Shown here: one piece after another, positions 28,022 through 35,986 of the stretch | Layout: each line of letters starts with the position of its first letter | Numbering within the stretch: position 1 is the first letter of the stretch | DNA from: Desulfosudis oleivorans Hxd3 | Lineage (GTDB): Bacteria > Desulfobacterota > Desulfobacteria > Desulfobacterales > Desulfosudaceae | Length of the DNA stretch: 64,000 nucleotides | Direction of reading: 5' to 3' | NCBI RefSeq assembly: GCF_000018405.1 | Contig: NC_009943.1 | Location: 1,615,001 to 1,679,000, forward strand | Made by a program: the position numbers and the translations under genes | The notes under the pieces: model-generated | The model's database searches: none | The model's input: only the letters and a program-made list of their open reading frames with translations | What the model was told of the DNA's origin: nothing

Positions 28022-28462
28022 TCAATAGACGTTCAGTACCATATAGCTGATTACGACATACCGAAAAAACTTACCCGCGGCAACCAAAATAAGAAACCAT
28101 CGCAGGCGAACCCGTAAAACCCCCGCCATAACGGTTAATGGATCACCAATGATGGGAACCCAGGCAAAACATAAGGAAAACATGCCGTATTTGATAAAGC
28201 GTTGCTCTGCCCGCACGAAATCATCTTCTGACATCCGCAACCATTTTTTTATCACAACCAGGCTGACCCAATACCCCAGCGCATAGTTCGTAAGGGAACC
28301 CAGCACGTTCCCTGTTGTGGCGGTGATTACGAGTGCAGGGGGAGATAAACCGGTCAGCAGTAAAGCGCTTAAAACAATTTCTGAGCTTAATGGCAGAACT
28401 GTCGCTGCCAGGAATGCAGCGATGAAAAGACCCATATATCCCAGTTCTGAGAAGTATTCCAT
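28022..28462 (-). CDS. YqaA/DedA-like membrane protein
   Basis: 146 aa with four to five membrane segments. The pattern FLAATVLPLSSEIVLSALL, GNVLGSLTNYALGYW and VPIIGDPLTVMAGVLR matches the YqaA branch of the VTT/SNARE-associated (DedA-like) superfamily, thought to move lipids across the inner membrane. Length is normal for YqaA. Confidence 0.85.
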   Translation of the reverse strand: MEYFSELGYMGLFIAAFLAATVLPLSSEIVLSALLLTGLSPPALVITATTGNVLGSLTNYALGYWVSLVVIKKWLRMSEDDFVRAEQRFIKYGMFSLCFAWVPIIGDPLTVMAGVLRVRLRWFLILVAAGKFFRYVVISYMVLNVY

Positions 28463-28547
28463 TTATGCTTACTGCCCGAGATGAGCGGTTCAACACATAA
28501 GGCGGGGGAGAAGCTGTCTGTTCTGAACGGGTGCTATACAGCTCCGG

Positions 28548-29321
28548 TTATTGACTTCCCGGTTTTTTCCCTGCCGGGCATACAAACTCACACTTTCTAC
28601 AATATTTTATCGCAGGCTGTTTGCCGTAGTCGTTTTCAGCGCTTTCGGCAACATCCTTTTCCATTCTCACATTACACAGATCTCTATTGTAAGTACCATC
28701 TCTTCCCGGTAAAGGATCAGAAAATTCAAGTGACTCGAAAACGGCAGCTTTCTCACCCATGGCATTTTCAGGGCAAACGCTTCTGCAATAAACTTTGCAG
28801 CCGGCACAGGGATCAAAGGCGATGGGGCCGGTGGGGTGTATTTCAGCATCCAGGAATAACGCCCTGAGTCGGATTCTGGGACCATCTGAAGGCGTTATAA
28901 GCATATTATTCTTTCCGATACATCCAAACCCGGCAAGCACCGCCGCATCTTTGAGAAAAATTCCCCCTTTTTCAACATAATAATGAAGCTTACGGGTTTT
29001 TACTTTCAGCCTGTTTTCAATCTGCTGGCTTGTCCGTTGTATGATATCAATCAGCATCCGGTTTCCCGGTGTACCCCTTCCATCCCACCAATCAAGCTCC
29101 GGCTTGTCTTCCGGATGTGAAAGGCCGACAACGAGTACAGATTTTACAGAATCCGGCCAGGTGAACAATTGGTTATCCGGAAGCGCGTCCTCTTTAACCG
29201 TACCGACTCCCGCATAATCTCCCATTTTAGTATATATCGTATGCGACGCCGATATTTTAAGCGCTTCCATGCTTGCTATGCCGGCAAGCGTTGCCCCGTT
29301 TTCCAGGGCGGTTTCAATCAT
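28548..29321 (-). CDS. QueG-like (epoxyqueuosine reductase-related) 4Fe-4S protein
   Basis: 257 aa from ATG 29321. GCIGKNNMLITPSDGPRIRL is the characteristic QueG-family core. A ferredoxin-like cluster follows (CAGCKVYCRSVCP, then CRKCEFVCP). It is shorter than true QueG (about 350 aa) and lacks its HEAT-repeat tail, so it is probably one of the QueG-related reductases common in anaerobes. Its N-terminus lies 17 bases from the last gene of the cassette array and may mark the chromosomal side of that array. Confidence 0.75.
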   Translation of the reverse strand: MIETALENGATLAGIASMEALKISASHTIYTKMGDYAGVGTVKEDALPDNQLFTWPDSVKSVLVVGLSHPEDKPELDWWDGRGTPGNRMLIDIIQRTSQQIENRLKVKTRKLHYYVEKGGIFLKDAAVLAGFGCIGKNNMLITPSDGPRIRLRALFLDAEIHPTGPIAFDPCAGCKVYCRSVCPENAMGEKAAVFESLEFSDPLPGRDGTYNRDLCNVRMEKDVAESAENDYGKQPAIKYCRKCEFVCPAGKKPGSQ

Positions 29322-29337
29322 ACGGTTGCCAGGCGGG

Positions 29338-29838
29338 CTAGGCGGCATCTTCCCGAAGCTTCCTGATTGCATTGAGAATCCCTTCTCTATGTTTTGCCTG
29401 CTTTATCCATTTTGGTAGCCTGCTGGCTAAACTCTGATTGCGCCAACCACTTTCGTCATCTTTTGTGCGTTCCCGCAGTCTTGCGCCAACATACTTTTCC
29501 AGCCATTCCAGATGCGCATCGTTGTATGCCCATAACTCATGGCCACAACACTGAATTCTTAACCAAAGGGGTAAATGAAAACACCAGTCAACAGAGGAGC
29601 CAATTGAGATTACGCCTTTTTCGTAAAGCTCAGGATTTTGAGCCCACATTCTTGTTCCGGGTTGAGTGCACTTCCATTCCTGCAAGTTGCCACAATTGTT
29701 GCACGTAAGCCTGATGACCCATTCTTTTTCAGGGGCCGCAGCCACTCGTGCTTTCTGCCGGCATTTTGGACAGCAGACTAAAAATTCTGTAGCAAAGGCA
29801 TCCAAAAGAACCATGTTGTCATTGAATCTGGACATCAT
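29338..29838 (-). CDS. Cassette gene: zinc-ribbon hypothetical protein
   Basis: 166 aa. Four cysteines in CCPKCRQKA and CNNCGN form a zinc ribbon (residues about 22-50); another Cys-rich stretch is IQCCGHELW. The C-terminus is basic and helical. The start codon lies only 5 bases after a GTTAGGC core site, a typical cassette layout. No attC is evident between its stop and the QueG-like gene, so it is taken as the distal end of the array. Unknown function. Confidence 0.7.
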   Translation of the reverse strand: MMSRFNDNMVLLDAFATEFLVCCPKCRQKARVAAAPEKEWVIRLTCNNCGNLQEWKCTQPGTRMWAQNPELYEKGVISIGSSVDWCFHLPLWLRIQCCGHELWAYNDAHLEWLEKYVGARLRERTKDDESGWRNQSLASRLPKWIKQAKHREGILNAIRKLREDAA

Positions 29839-29843
29839 GTATT

Positions 29844-30068
29844 GCCTAACCCGGATATTTCACGAGTTGATTTGACTGCAGATGCAAGGCGCGGGACATG
29901 AAGCTGTAGTCAATCTACCGCGAATGTCCCGCAACACATCAGCTGCGGCCAAGGGGACTCGCCCGAAGGGTGAAATTTTTCGACATAAAATTGGCACAAA
30001 ATGCGTCAAATCGTTCATGACAGTTTGTGTTTTCAAAAAAAGTCTGAGATCTATTACAACATTAGGCG
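29844..30068 (-). other. Possible long or interrupted attC site
   Basis: Read on the minus strand, a GCCTAAT (R''-like) at 30068-30062 follows the upstream gene and a perfect GTTAGGC (R') at 29850-29844 precedes the next gene. The 225-base span is long for attC and the arms pair poorly. It includes a hairpin region (29881-29930) that may be an inserted repeat. Confidence 0.4.
29881..30015. repeat. Intergenic palindromic sequence inside the array
   Basis: GCGGGACAT and ATGTCCCGC face each other across about 24 bases (roughly 29891-29935). The hairpin is followed by a segment with no good gene. The surrounding sequence looks like a dispersed intergenic repeat of Desulfobacteria, but no second copy is present in the window, so this is weakly supported. 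Confidence 0.35.
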
Positions 30069-30088
30069 GAGCCTGGATGAAAAAACGA

Positions 30089-30442
30089 TCAAGTGGCTTT
30101 CATTGGTGCTTTGAAAACATCCGTTGAGAACCACTCGATAAAGATCCCATACAGAACACCGGCAATAGTGTACAGGAAAAATCCTAACAGGTTGCTTGGC
30201 AAGAAGCCAATGGAGACCGAGAGAGAGAAGATCAATCCGAGTATACCCCCATGAAGCAGATGGTGAATCCTCCAACCACTGAATCCTATCGCAAAACCAA
30301 GGAGCAAGCGGTTCGCAACCGTTGCAGCAACACTCTCCAGGGTTACCTGTGGAAAGCCGAAGATAACTTGACGGCCGACCAGGCAGACGACAGCGGAAAT
30401 CACACCTCCGAGTACACACACCCAAAGCCTCTTCTTGTACAT
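30089..30442 (-). CDS. Cassette gene: small membrane protein
   Basis: 117 aa with three membrane helices (about 7-27, 35-53 and 62-100). A strong ribosome site (GGTTGGAGGGG) lies 6 bases before ATG 30442. An IS element is inserted just upstream of that site, separating the gene from the cassette start at 32172, so its native expression may be disrupted or taken over by the IS. No family recognised. Confidence 0.7.
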   Translation of the reverse strand: MYKKRLWVCVLGGVISAVVCLVGRQVIFGFPQVTLESVAATVANRLLLGFAIGFSGWRIHHLLHGGILGLIFSLSVSIGFLPSNLLGFFLYTIAGVLYGIFIEWFSTDVFKAPMKAT

Positions 30443-30464
30443 AGATTCCCCTCCAACCTAGCTA

Positions 30465-32135
30465 GTGTCCATCCACAGATATAACTACTTGTAAAGAATA
30501 AAAAAAGCGCATTTTGTACTGGTATTTTTTGTCTTGCTGTAGTATATAAAAGTTATCCAAGCTTTCAATATAACTACAGAAAACAAAAAGGAGCCCAATA
30601 CAAAATGCGCAAAAAATGGCAAAAACAAATGACCTTCATGCCTCAAGAAATTGATCATCCGCAAGCCAGAGAACTCGAAGCCATCAGTCAGTTGCTTGAC
30701 AGCAAATCTACCATTTACGAAATCGTCTTGCAAGACCTTCCCAGTCAAGCGACATCCGGCTCGCCAGGTGGCGCCCAGGGCATGACTGCCGAGCAGGTGA
30801 TACGAGCCGCCATTGTAAAGGTCCTGTTCGGCTTTACATACGAAGAACTGGCCTTTCATTTGGTCGATTCCATGAGCATCCGGCGCTTCTGTCGAATCGG
30901 CATTACCGACGAAGGGTTTAAAAAATCCACGCTTCATAAAAACATCAAAGCCCTGTCCGCCGAGACCTGGCAGTTGATCAACAAGGAGGTGCTGGCGCAT
31001 GCCGAAGAAGCCGGGATTGAAAAAGGCCGTCAGGTGCGTATTGATTGCACGGTTGTTGAAAGCAATATCCATAAGCCGAGTGATTCTGTCCTTCTGTGGG
31101 ACGCCGTCCGGGCTATTACCCGGTTATTGGAACGCGCCCAACAAGAGACCGGGAAGCAAAGGCTTTTGTTCCATGACCACCGGCGGATCGCAAAAAAACG
31201 AATGCTGGCGATTCAATACACCCGTGACGCAAAAGCCCGAAAGCCCCTTTACAAAGACCTTGTCAAAAAAACCCGCCAGTGCGTCTCCTATGCCAGGTCA
31301 GCCGTAAAAGCGCTGGAGCAATCCGTGGCCCATCCTTCCAGAACGGCATTGGCCATTGAACTGCAGAGCTTTGTGCGCCTGACCGATCAGGTGATCCGTC
31401 AGACCGAGCTGCGCGTCTTCCAGGACCAGCAGGTTCCGTCGTCAGAAAAAATCGTCTCTTTGTTTGAACCGCATACGGACATCATTGTCAAAGACCGCCG
31501 GGACACCTATTACGGACATAAAGTCTGTCTGACCGGCGGCAAATCAAATCTGATCCTTGATTGCCTTATTGTTGAAGGCAACCCGGCCGATACCACACTG
31601 ACAGAGACCATGCTGGATCGCCAGCATCAGATTTATAATCGTTACCCGCTGAAAGCCGCCCTTGATGGCGGATTTGCCTCCAAAGACAACCTGGCCAAAG
31701 CCAAAGAGAAAAAGATCAAAGACGTATGCTTTGCCAAAAAACGCGGGTTGTCTGAATTGGATATGTGTCGCAGCCATTATGTTTATAAACAGTTACGCCG
31801 CTTCCGTGCGGGCATCGAGGCCGGGATATCCTGGCTCAAACGGACCTTCGGCTTCAACCGCTGCATGTGGAAAGGCCTGCCGTCCTTTAAAAGCTATGTC
31901 TGGGCAACGATCGTGTCGGCAAATTTGCTGACCGTTGCCAGAAAACAACTGGCATAACCGGACCCCGACATAACGATTTTGATAAGTCATGGGGATAGCT
32001 GTTCCCCAAAACTGATATTTTGTGGTATTTTGTTTGCTCAATAATTTTTTATCCCCAAAAAATAAGGGGTGATAAAATTTTGCTCATAAATGTGCCAGAT
32101 TAAAGACCCAAAATCGACAATTTATGGATGGACAC
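30465..32135 (+). mobile_element. Complete insertion sequence (ISNCY-like), 1671 bp
   Basis: Terminal inverted repeats GTGTCCATCCACAGAT (30465-30480) and, inverted, GTGTCCATCCATAAAT (32135-32120) match at 14 of 16 bases. A 6-base TAGCTA duplication flanks both ends (30459-30464 and 32136-32141); because it is palindromic, 4-base alternatives are also possible. One intact transposase gene occupies the middle. It looks recent: ends, duplication and open frame are intact. Confidence 0.9.
30605..31957 (+). CDS. DDE transposase of the insertion sequence
   Basis: 450 aa, intact. Candidate catalytic residues are the Asp in RIDCTVVESNIHKPSDS, the Asp in LKAALDGGFASKDN and the Glu in RFRAGIEAGISWLKRTFG. 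The layout (N-terminal helical domain, TVVESNIH block, YxG/HKV segment) resembles ISNCY-group transposases of the IS5-like superfamily. It is transcribed opposite to the cassette genes. Confidence 0.9.
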   Translation: MRKKWQKQMTFMPQEIDHPQARELEAISQLLDSKSTIYEIVLQDLPSQATSGSPGGAQGMTAEQVIRAAIVKVLFGFTYEELAFHLVDSMSIRRFCRIGITDEGFKKSTLHKNIKALSAETWQLINKEVLAHAEEAGIEKGRQVRIDCTVVESNIHKPSDSVLLWDAVRAITRLLERAQQETGKQRLLFHDHRRIAKKRMLAIQYTRDAKARKPLYKDLVKKTRQCVSYARSAVKALEQSVAHPSRTALAIELQSFVRLTDQVIRQTELRVFQDQQVPSSEKIVSLFEPHTDIIVKDRRDTYYGHKVCLTGGKSNLILDCLIVEGNPADTTLTETMLDRQHQIYNRYPLKAALDGGFASKDNLAKAKEKKIKDVCFAKKRGLSELDMCRSHYVYKQLRRFRAGIEAGISWLKRTFGFNRCMWKGLPSFKSYVWATIVSANLLTVARKQLA

Positions 32136-32165
32136 TAGCTAAGAAACAAGTGCAACAGCGGCTCC

Positions 32166-32224
32166 GCCTAACGAGCCGGCATAAGGCGCGGCGGCTTTTT
32201 GCCGTCGTCTTAATGCCGTTGCTG
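32166..32224 (-). other. attC recombination site (after higA)
   Basis: On the minus strand the site ends in a perfect GTTAGGC (R', 32172-32166). The arms GGCATTAAGACGACGGC and GCCGCCGCGCCTTATGCC pair imperfectly around an AAAAA loop. The R'' side (CAGCAAC region) is degenerate. It closely resembles the site at 33811-33872. HigA ends inside it. Confidence 0.75.
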
Positions 32225-32521
32225 GGCTACAGATTCAGCCCACGGTTTGATTTTATTAAGCAATGGACCAAGAGTTCGTTCAGCGACTTCCGTATCATAT
32301 GCAACTTGGGCACGTAACCAATAACCGTTCGACAGACCGAAGAATCGACACAACCGCAAATCGGTATCAGCTGAGACCGAACGTTTATTGGAAACGATCT
32401 CACTTATACGTTGGGGGGGAACATCAATTTCTTTGGCCAGGCGATACTGGCTAAGCCCCATAGGTTTAAGAAATTCTTCCAATAAAAGTTCGCCCGGTGT
32501 GATGGGATCGAGTTTTTTCAT
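32210..32521 (-). CDS. higA: HigA-family antitoxin
   Basis: 103 aa XRE-type helix-turn-helix protein: GELLLEEFLKPMGLSQYRLAKEIDVPPQRISEIV is the typical HigA N-terminus. It follows the HigB toxin by 12 bases on the same strand and should neutralise it and repress the shared promoter. Its last codons and stop lie within the attC arm, so the C-terminal residues AQQRH are encoded by the recombination site. Confidence 0.93.
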   Translation of the reverse strand: MKKLDPITPGELLLEEFLKPMGLSQYRLAKEIDVPPQRISEIVSNKRSVSADTDLRLCRFFGLSNGYWLRAQVAYDTEVAERTLGPLLNKIKPWAESVAQQRH

Positions 32522-32533
32522 AATAGGTTCTCC

Positions 32534-32812
32534 TTAGTGGTAATCTACGATTTCCACATTTTCTGCCCCCGCATTTGTCCAATTAAAGCATATTCGAAAC
32601 TTATCGTTTATGCGGATGCTGTATTGACCGGCACGATCACCCTTTAGTGCTTCGAGACGATTTCCGGGTGGTGCCTTCAAATCATCGAGTTGATTCGCGA
32701 TTTCGAGCTGGCGAATTTTGCGTCGGGCAACTTTAGCGATGTTTGCGAACCTTTTGACTCGGTAGCCTTGTGATAGCGCCTCAGTATATTCGCATTTGAA
32801 TGATATAATCAT
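32534..32812 (-). CDS. higB: HigB-family toxin (RelE superfamily mRNA interferase)
   Basis: 92 aa, the normal length. The family core is visible in LEALKGDRAGQYSIRINDKFRICFNW, ending in VEIVDYH. HigB-type toxins cleave mRNA on the ribosome. Toxin-first order with HigA downstream is standard for HigBA. It is a typical stabilising cassette in integron arrays. Confidence 0.93.
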   Translation of the reverse strand: MIISFKCEYTEALSQGYRVKRFANIAKVARRKIRQLEIANQLDDLKAPPGNRLEALKGDRAGQYSIRINDKFRICFNWTNAGAENVEIVDYH

Positions 32813-32819
32813 GTATCAC

Positions 32820-32848
32820 ATAATAACGCGTGGCGTGATTAACGTCAA
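32820..32848 (-). promoter_or_regulatory. Sigma70-type promoter of higBA
   Basis: On the minus strand TTGACG and TATTAT are 17 bases apart, and the toxin start follows 7 bases after the -10. A palindromic ATGTGATACATGATTATATCAT-like stretch overlaps the start and could be the HigA operator. The cassette therefore carries its own promoter. Confidence 0.7.
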
Positions 32849-32867
32849 GCATAATTTATTGTAGCCC

Positions 32868-33069
32868 AATTGCCGCAGTTGAGCGGCGCTTTCCCGGCAT
32901 GAAATTGCCGTATGCATGCAGTTTCGTGACGGGAAAGGGTCCGCTCCAACGTCTTGTTCGCTGAGCGCGCAGCGGGAAGCGACAAGGCGGTGGAGCGATT
33001 TTATCGTCGCTTAACTGCGGCAATTCGCCGAGGGCGCAAGGACGAAGTCCGCTGCGCGCTCGGCGAACG
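32868..33069 (-). repeat. 202-bp structured cassette leader, copy A
   Basis: First of five near-identical 202-bp elements. Terminal inverted repeats AATTGCCGCAGTTGAGCG and CGCTtAACTGCGGCAATT (one mismatch in this copy) close a branched fold with two inner hairpins; a third hairpin (33030-33065) lies outside. The left end abuts the higBA promoter region, the right end is the CG|TT core of the attC of the preceding cassette. Confidence 0.9.
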
Positions 33070-33116
33070 TCTGCAATGATGCGCAAGAAATAGCCGTGCG
33101 AAGCGCGGCTATTTCT
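33062..33116 (-). other. Degenerate attC-like end with strong hairpin
   Basis: A stem AAGAAATAGCCG/CGGCTATTTCTT (33085-33116) overlaps the stop of the upstream gene and is followed by the GTTCGCC core. No RYYYAAC (R'') is found, so this is either a replaced or worn attC. It could also stop transcription. Confidence 0.45.
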
Positions 33117-33603
33117 TATCGCTGTCGATTGCTTGGTTCGAAAGTTCCTTCTTCACCACGACATCGGCCAAGAGTGTTTTGAAATCCTGGTTTGGATTGC
33201 AGACATCCACGTCCCCCGAGAAGTGTCCTTCCGTCACTGGTTTCAGGCGAAACGTGACGGGAAGGGATTCGTTCGGCTGGATCACAGTTCCAAAATCCCA
33301 GCTACGCTGATTGATGATGGGTATGTGCGTGGTGTCCGTTGGCTTCGGGTTGATACTGATGACCTGAAATCCGGCTAGAAAGGAATCGTCGATATCAATA
33401 CTGTCGAGGGTAATGGACTTGCTGTGCCTGTTGGTTGCTGTGACTACCATGGATATGGCCGAGTCCACTTGGGCCTCGTTGGGCAATGATAGCGTAGCGT
33501 CGAGAACCGGCAGTTCGCGGAACAGCCAGAACCAAATCATTGCGCCACCGACAGCCAGGATCACTAACGCTGCACCGAGGCAACCGAGCAAGGTTTTCTT
33601 CAT
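33109..33603 (-). CDS. Cassette gene: single-pass membrane protein
   Basis: 164 aa from ATG 33603, which has AAAGGAAAGAG directly upstream. One N-terminal membrane helix (about 4-28) and a beta-rich external domain, DUF-like, with no recognised motif. The start is 13 bases after leader copy B. Unknown function. Confidence 0.7.
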   Translation of the reverse strand: MKKTLLGCLGAALVILAVGGAMIWFWLFRELPVLDATLSLPNEAQVDSAISMVVTATNRHSKSITLDSIDIDDSFLAGFQVISINPKPTDTTHIPIINQRSWDFGTVIQPNESLPVTFRLKPVTEGHFSGDVDVCNPNQDFKTLLADVVVKKELSNQAIDSDKK

Positions 33604-33616
33604 CTCTTTCCTTTCG

Positions 33617-33818
33617 AATTGCCGCAGTTGAGCGGTGCTTTCCCGGCATGAAATTGCCGTATGCATGCAGTTTCGTGACGGGAAAGGGTCCGCTCCAACG
33701 TCTTGTTCTCTGAGCGCGCAGCGGGAAGCGACAAGGCGGTGGAGCGATTTTATCGTCGCTCAACTGCGGCAATTCGCCGAGGGCGCAAGGACGAAGTCCG
33801 CTGCGCGCTCGGCGAACG
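33617..33818 (-). repeat. 202-bp structured cassette leader, copy B
   Basis: Same element as copy A with few substitutions (for example TTCTCTGAG instead of TTCGCTGAG in an inner hairpin loop). Perfect 18-bp terminal inverted repeat. Lies between the attC at 33811 and the membrane protein gene at 33603. Confidence 0.9.
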
Positions 33819-33872
33819 TTTGGCATAAGGCGCGGCGGCTTTTTGCCGTCGCTCTTAATGCCGTTGTTAGCG
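33811..33872 (-). other. attC recombination site
   Basis: Minus-strand order CGCTAAC (R''-like) ... GTTCGCC (R'-like core). The arms GGCATTAAGAGCGACGGC and GCCGCCGCGCCTTATGCC pair around AAAAA. It is 62 bases, the usual attC length, and starts one base past the stop of the 33874 gene. Nearly the same as the higBA attC. Confidence 0.75.
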
Positions 33873-33873
33873 A

Positions 33874-35028
33874 CTATTCAATATCTTTTTTGTCAAGATA
33901 TCCATATAGGTGCAAATCATCTTCAAGGTGGCTAATATGCCAAAATATATCATTGCCATTTAAGGAAGGTGTTTTTGAATCAACAAACAGTTTTGTAATA
34001 CCTTCTGGCACTGTCCCTATTACCTTGCTGTTTTTGTCAGCTTTCTCGTATATTTGAGCCTTTTCATTTTTTAAATTGACATAATATTGTCTGTAATTTG
34101 GCGTTTTTGAGCGCTTTAAATCTAAGTGTTTCGTTAAAATCAAATTGATTGTAGAATCCAAAACATATTCAGCTCTATCTTTTATGCCTTCATCATCAAG
34201 TTTTCGAAAATCATCTTTAACAATCCAATTTGATTCTTTATCCTTACGATAAACTGCGGGAGTAAGTCTCCAGACATTCCAATAATCTAATCGGCTCATT
34301 CCTGATCTCAAAAGATCCATATCCAACTTATCATGGTCATATACTATATAATCAGTTGGTTCTTTAACGTGTTCATCTATATATTTTTTATTCTGAGCAA
34401 AAAAAGGTGCCTTATGCCCCATGAGCATCAAGCCAAATCCTTTCCTTTCAGTTTTATCCTCGTAAGGACTTACATCATAGTAGGTTTCAATTTCTACATA
34501 TATGGCTTTCCTGCAATTAATAAGGACATTTGCATATTCGTTACTCAAAAAATTATTTTCTGCGGTTTTTAAATATTCTTTAGTCTCCCCGTCATTGATT
34601 AAATCTGTCAGACTAATAGATACGAATTCTTTTTTAAAAACTTGAACAGAAACTTCTTCGAAAAATTCTTTAACAGTTTCTGTAAGCCCAATTGTTTCAG
34701 ACTTAGATGGAGATAAACCATAATGCTTAGCGTTAACTCTAAGCTTATTTAATGAGTTTAGTCGGAACCGAAAAGGAAGTTCTTTGGGATGAATCTTTTT
34801 GTTTATTAAATCGAAATATTTATTAAAATTAGTATTGTTGCCAACATCGGCATTCAAATATTCAGCGACGGCAAGAAGGAAATTTTCAACAGAATCCTGC
34901 AACAGAATAACCCCTATAGAAAGCGAAAGCTCATTGTCTGAGCTCAAGTTTTCAAGTGAAATTTGATATAACCGTCTAGCAAGAAGAGTTTTTGCTATTA
35001 TACTTCTGCGCATAATCAAATGCCCCAT
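33874..35028 (-). CDS. Cassette gene: possible HEPN-domain protein with SH3-like tail
   Basis: 384 aa, AT-rich against the GC-rich neighbours. The N-terminal 130 residues are helical and contain LNKLRVNAKHYG, an R-x4-H motif in the setting seen in HEPN RNase-fold proteins. The C-terminal 70 residues look like a bacterial SH3 domain (AQIYEKADKNSKVIGTV). ATG 35028 or 35013 is the likely start; the longer frame only runs back through leader copy C. A defence or toxin role is inference. Confidence 0.6.
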   Translation of the reverse strand: MGHLIMRRSIIAKTLLARRLYQISLENLSSDNELSLSIGVILLQDSVENFLLAVAEYLNADVGNNTNFNKYFDLINKKIHPKELPFRFRLNSLNKLRVNAKHYGLSPSKSETIGLTETVKEFFEEVSVQVFKKEFVSISLTDLINDGETKEYLKTAENNFLSNEYANVLINCRKAIYVEIETYYDVSPYEDKTERKGFGLMLMGHKAPFFAQNKKYIDEHVKEPTDYIVYDHDKLDMDLLRSGMSRLDYWNVWRLTPAVYRKDKESNWIVKDDFRKLDDEGIKDRAEYVLDSTINLILTKHLDLKRSKTPNYRQYYVNLKNEKAQIYEKADKNSKVIGTVPEGITKLFVDSKTPSLNGNDIFWHISHLEDDLHLYGYLDKKDIE

Positions 35029-35055
35029 CTGTGTTTTACAGAATTCATGCTCGCT

Positions 35056-35257
35056 AATTGCCGCAGGTGAGCGGTGCTTTCCCGGCATAAAATTGCCGTA
35101 TGCATGCAGTTTCGTGACGGGAAAGGGTCCGCTCCAACGTCTTGTTCGCTGAGCGCGTAGCGGGAAGCGACAAGGCGGTGGAGCGATTTTATCGTCGCTC
35201 AACTGCGGCAATTCGCCGAGGGCGCAAGGACGAAGTCCGCTGCGCGCTCGGCGAACG
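35056..35257 (-). repeat. 202-bp structured cassette leader, copy C
   Basis: Same element with several substitutions: GCAGGTGAGCG in one terminal arm, GCATAAAATT in an inner stem and GCGCGTAGCG in a loop. It is the most diverged copy but still exactly 202 bp. Confidence 0.88.
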
Positions 35258-35314
35258 TTCGAGCTTAGACGTGCGCGGTTTTTGGCGCGTCGTTTCTAGA
35301 GCGACTTGTTAGAT
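35250..35314 (-). other. attC recombination site
   Basis: Minus strand: consensus R'' ATCTAAC (35314-35308) overlapping the stop of the upstream gene, an imperfect palindrome (GCTCTAGAAACGACGCGCC against CCGCGCACGTCTAAGC around AAAAA), and core GTTCGCC (35256-35250). 65 bases. This is the best-formed site of the array. Confidence 0.82.
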
Positions 35315-35695
35315 ATATTTTTTTATATCATTTTCAGCTTCGAATGAGGACTTCCCCACCTTTCTTGTTAAGAACCCTGCTACGATCATTCCAATTCCCA
35401 TTGCAAATAAGAAAATTGATACCTGCCACACCCCATCAAGGTACGCTAACGGTGTAAAGAGTATAAAAAGGCCCCCAAGAATAAAATATGCGACACTTGC
35501 AACTTTATTTTGTTTTAATATTTTCATTCGGATTAGATCGATAGCCATGTCCGAATTGGTGACGGATTTTTTACAGTTTTCAGAACATACAATTTTTCCG
35601 TTTTCCAACTGGTCGCTGCAATCATTACATAAAGCAATTCCGCAATTAACACATATCGCATTTGCTTGACGTTCATTATGATTTCTACATCTCAT
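35309..35695 (-). CDS. Cassette gene: B-box-like zinc protein with two membrane helices
   Basis: 128 aa. The N-terminus MRCRNHNERQANAICVNCG then ALCNDCSDQL and VCSENCKK forms a B-box/zinc-finger-like set of Cys and His. Two membrane helices follow (about 65-85 and 92-112). This zinc-head plus membrane-tail design is common in small bacterial hypotheticals. Its TAA stop lies inside R'' of its attC. Confidence 0.75.
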   Translation of the reverse strand: MRCRNHNERQANAICVNCGIALCNDCSDQLENGKIVCSENCKKSVTNSDMAIDLIRMKILKQNKVASVAYFILGGLFILFTPLAYLDGVWQVSIFLFAMGIGMIVAGFLTRKVGKSSFEAENDIKKYI

Positions 35696-35714
35696 TATTT
35701 TTGTCCTTATATCT

Positions 35715-35916
35715 AATTGCCGCAGTTGAGCGGCGCTTTCCCGGCATGAAATTGCCGTATGCATGCAGTTTCGTGACGGGAAAGGGTCCGCTCCAACGTC
35801 TTGTTCGCTGAGCGCGCAGCGGGAAGCGACAAGGCGGTGGAGCGATTTTATCGTCGCTCAACTGCGGCAATTCGCCGAGGGCGCAAGGACGAAGTCCGCT
35901 GCACGCTCGGCGAACG
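35715..35916 (-). repeat. 202-bp structured cassette leader, copy D
   Basis: Near-identical to copies A and E, with perfect terminal inverted repeats. It shares with E the GCTGCACGCTCGG variant in the outer hairpin. The start codon of the next gene is 19 bases downstream. Confidence 0.9.
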
Positions 35917-35970
35917 ATGAGTTCTGTTGCGCCGGGCAGTATCGGCGTCAACTGAAACGACGGGTTGGGC
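35909..35970 (-). other. attC recombination site
   Basis: Minus strand: perfect R'' GCCCAAC (35970-35964), inner arms GTTGACGCCG/CGGCGCAAC, core GTTCGCC (35915-35909). 62 bases, standard attC length. Confidence 0.8.
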
Positions 35971-35986
35971 TCTTAATTAAGATGTT

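Noticed and set aside
29882-30127. 81-aa plus-strand frame
   Set aside because: Crosses a hairpin repeat and the end of the opposing membrane protein gene; no ribosome site and no protein-like features.
32868-33069. Leader as a simple MITE
   Set aside because: It has MITE-like inverted repeats, but all five copies share one orientation and one position relative to attC cores, and the outer hairpin lies outside the inverted repeats. Kept as the main alternative, not the preferred reading.
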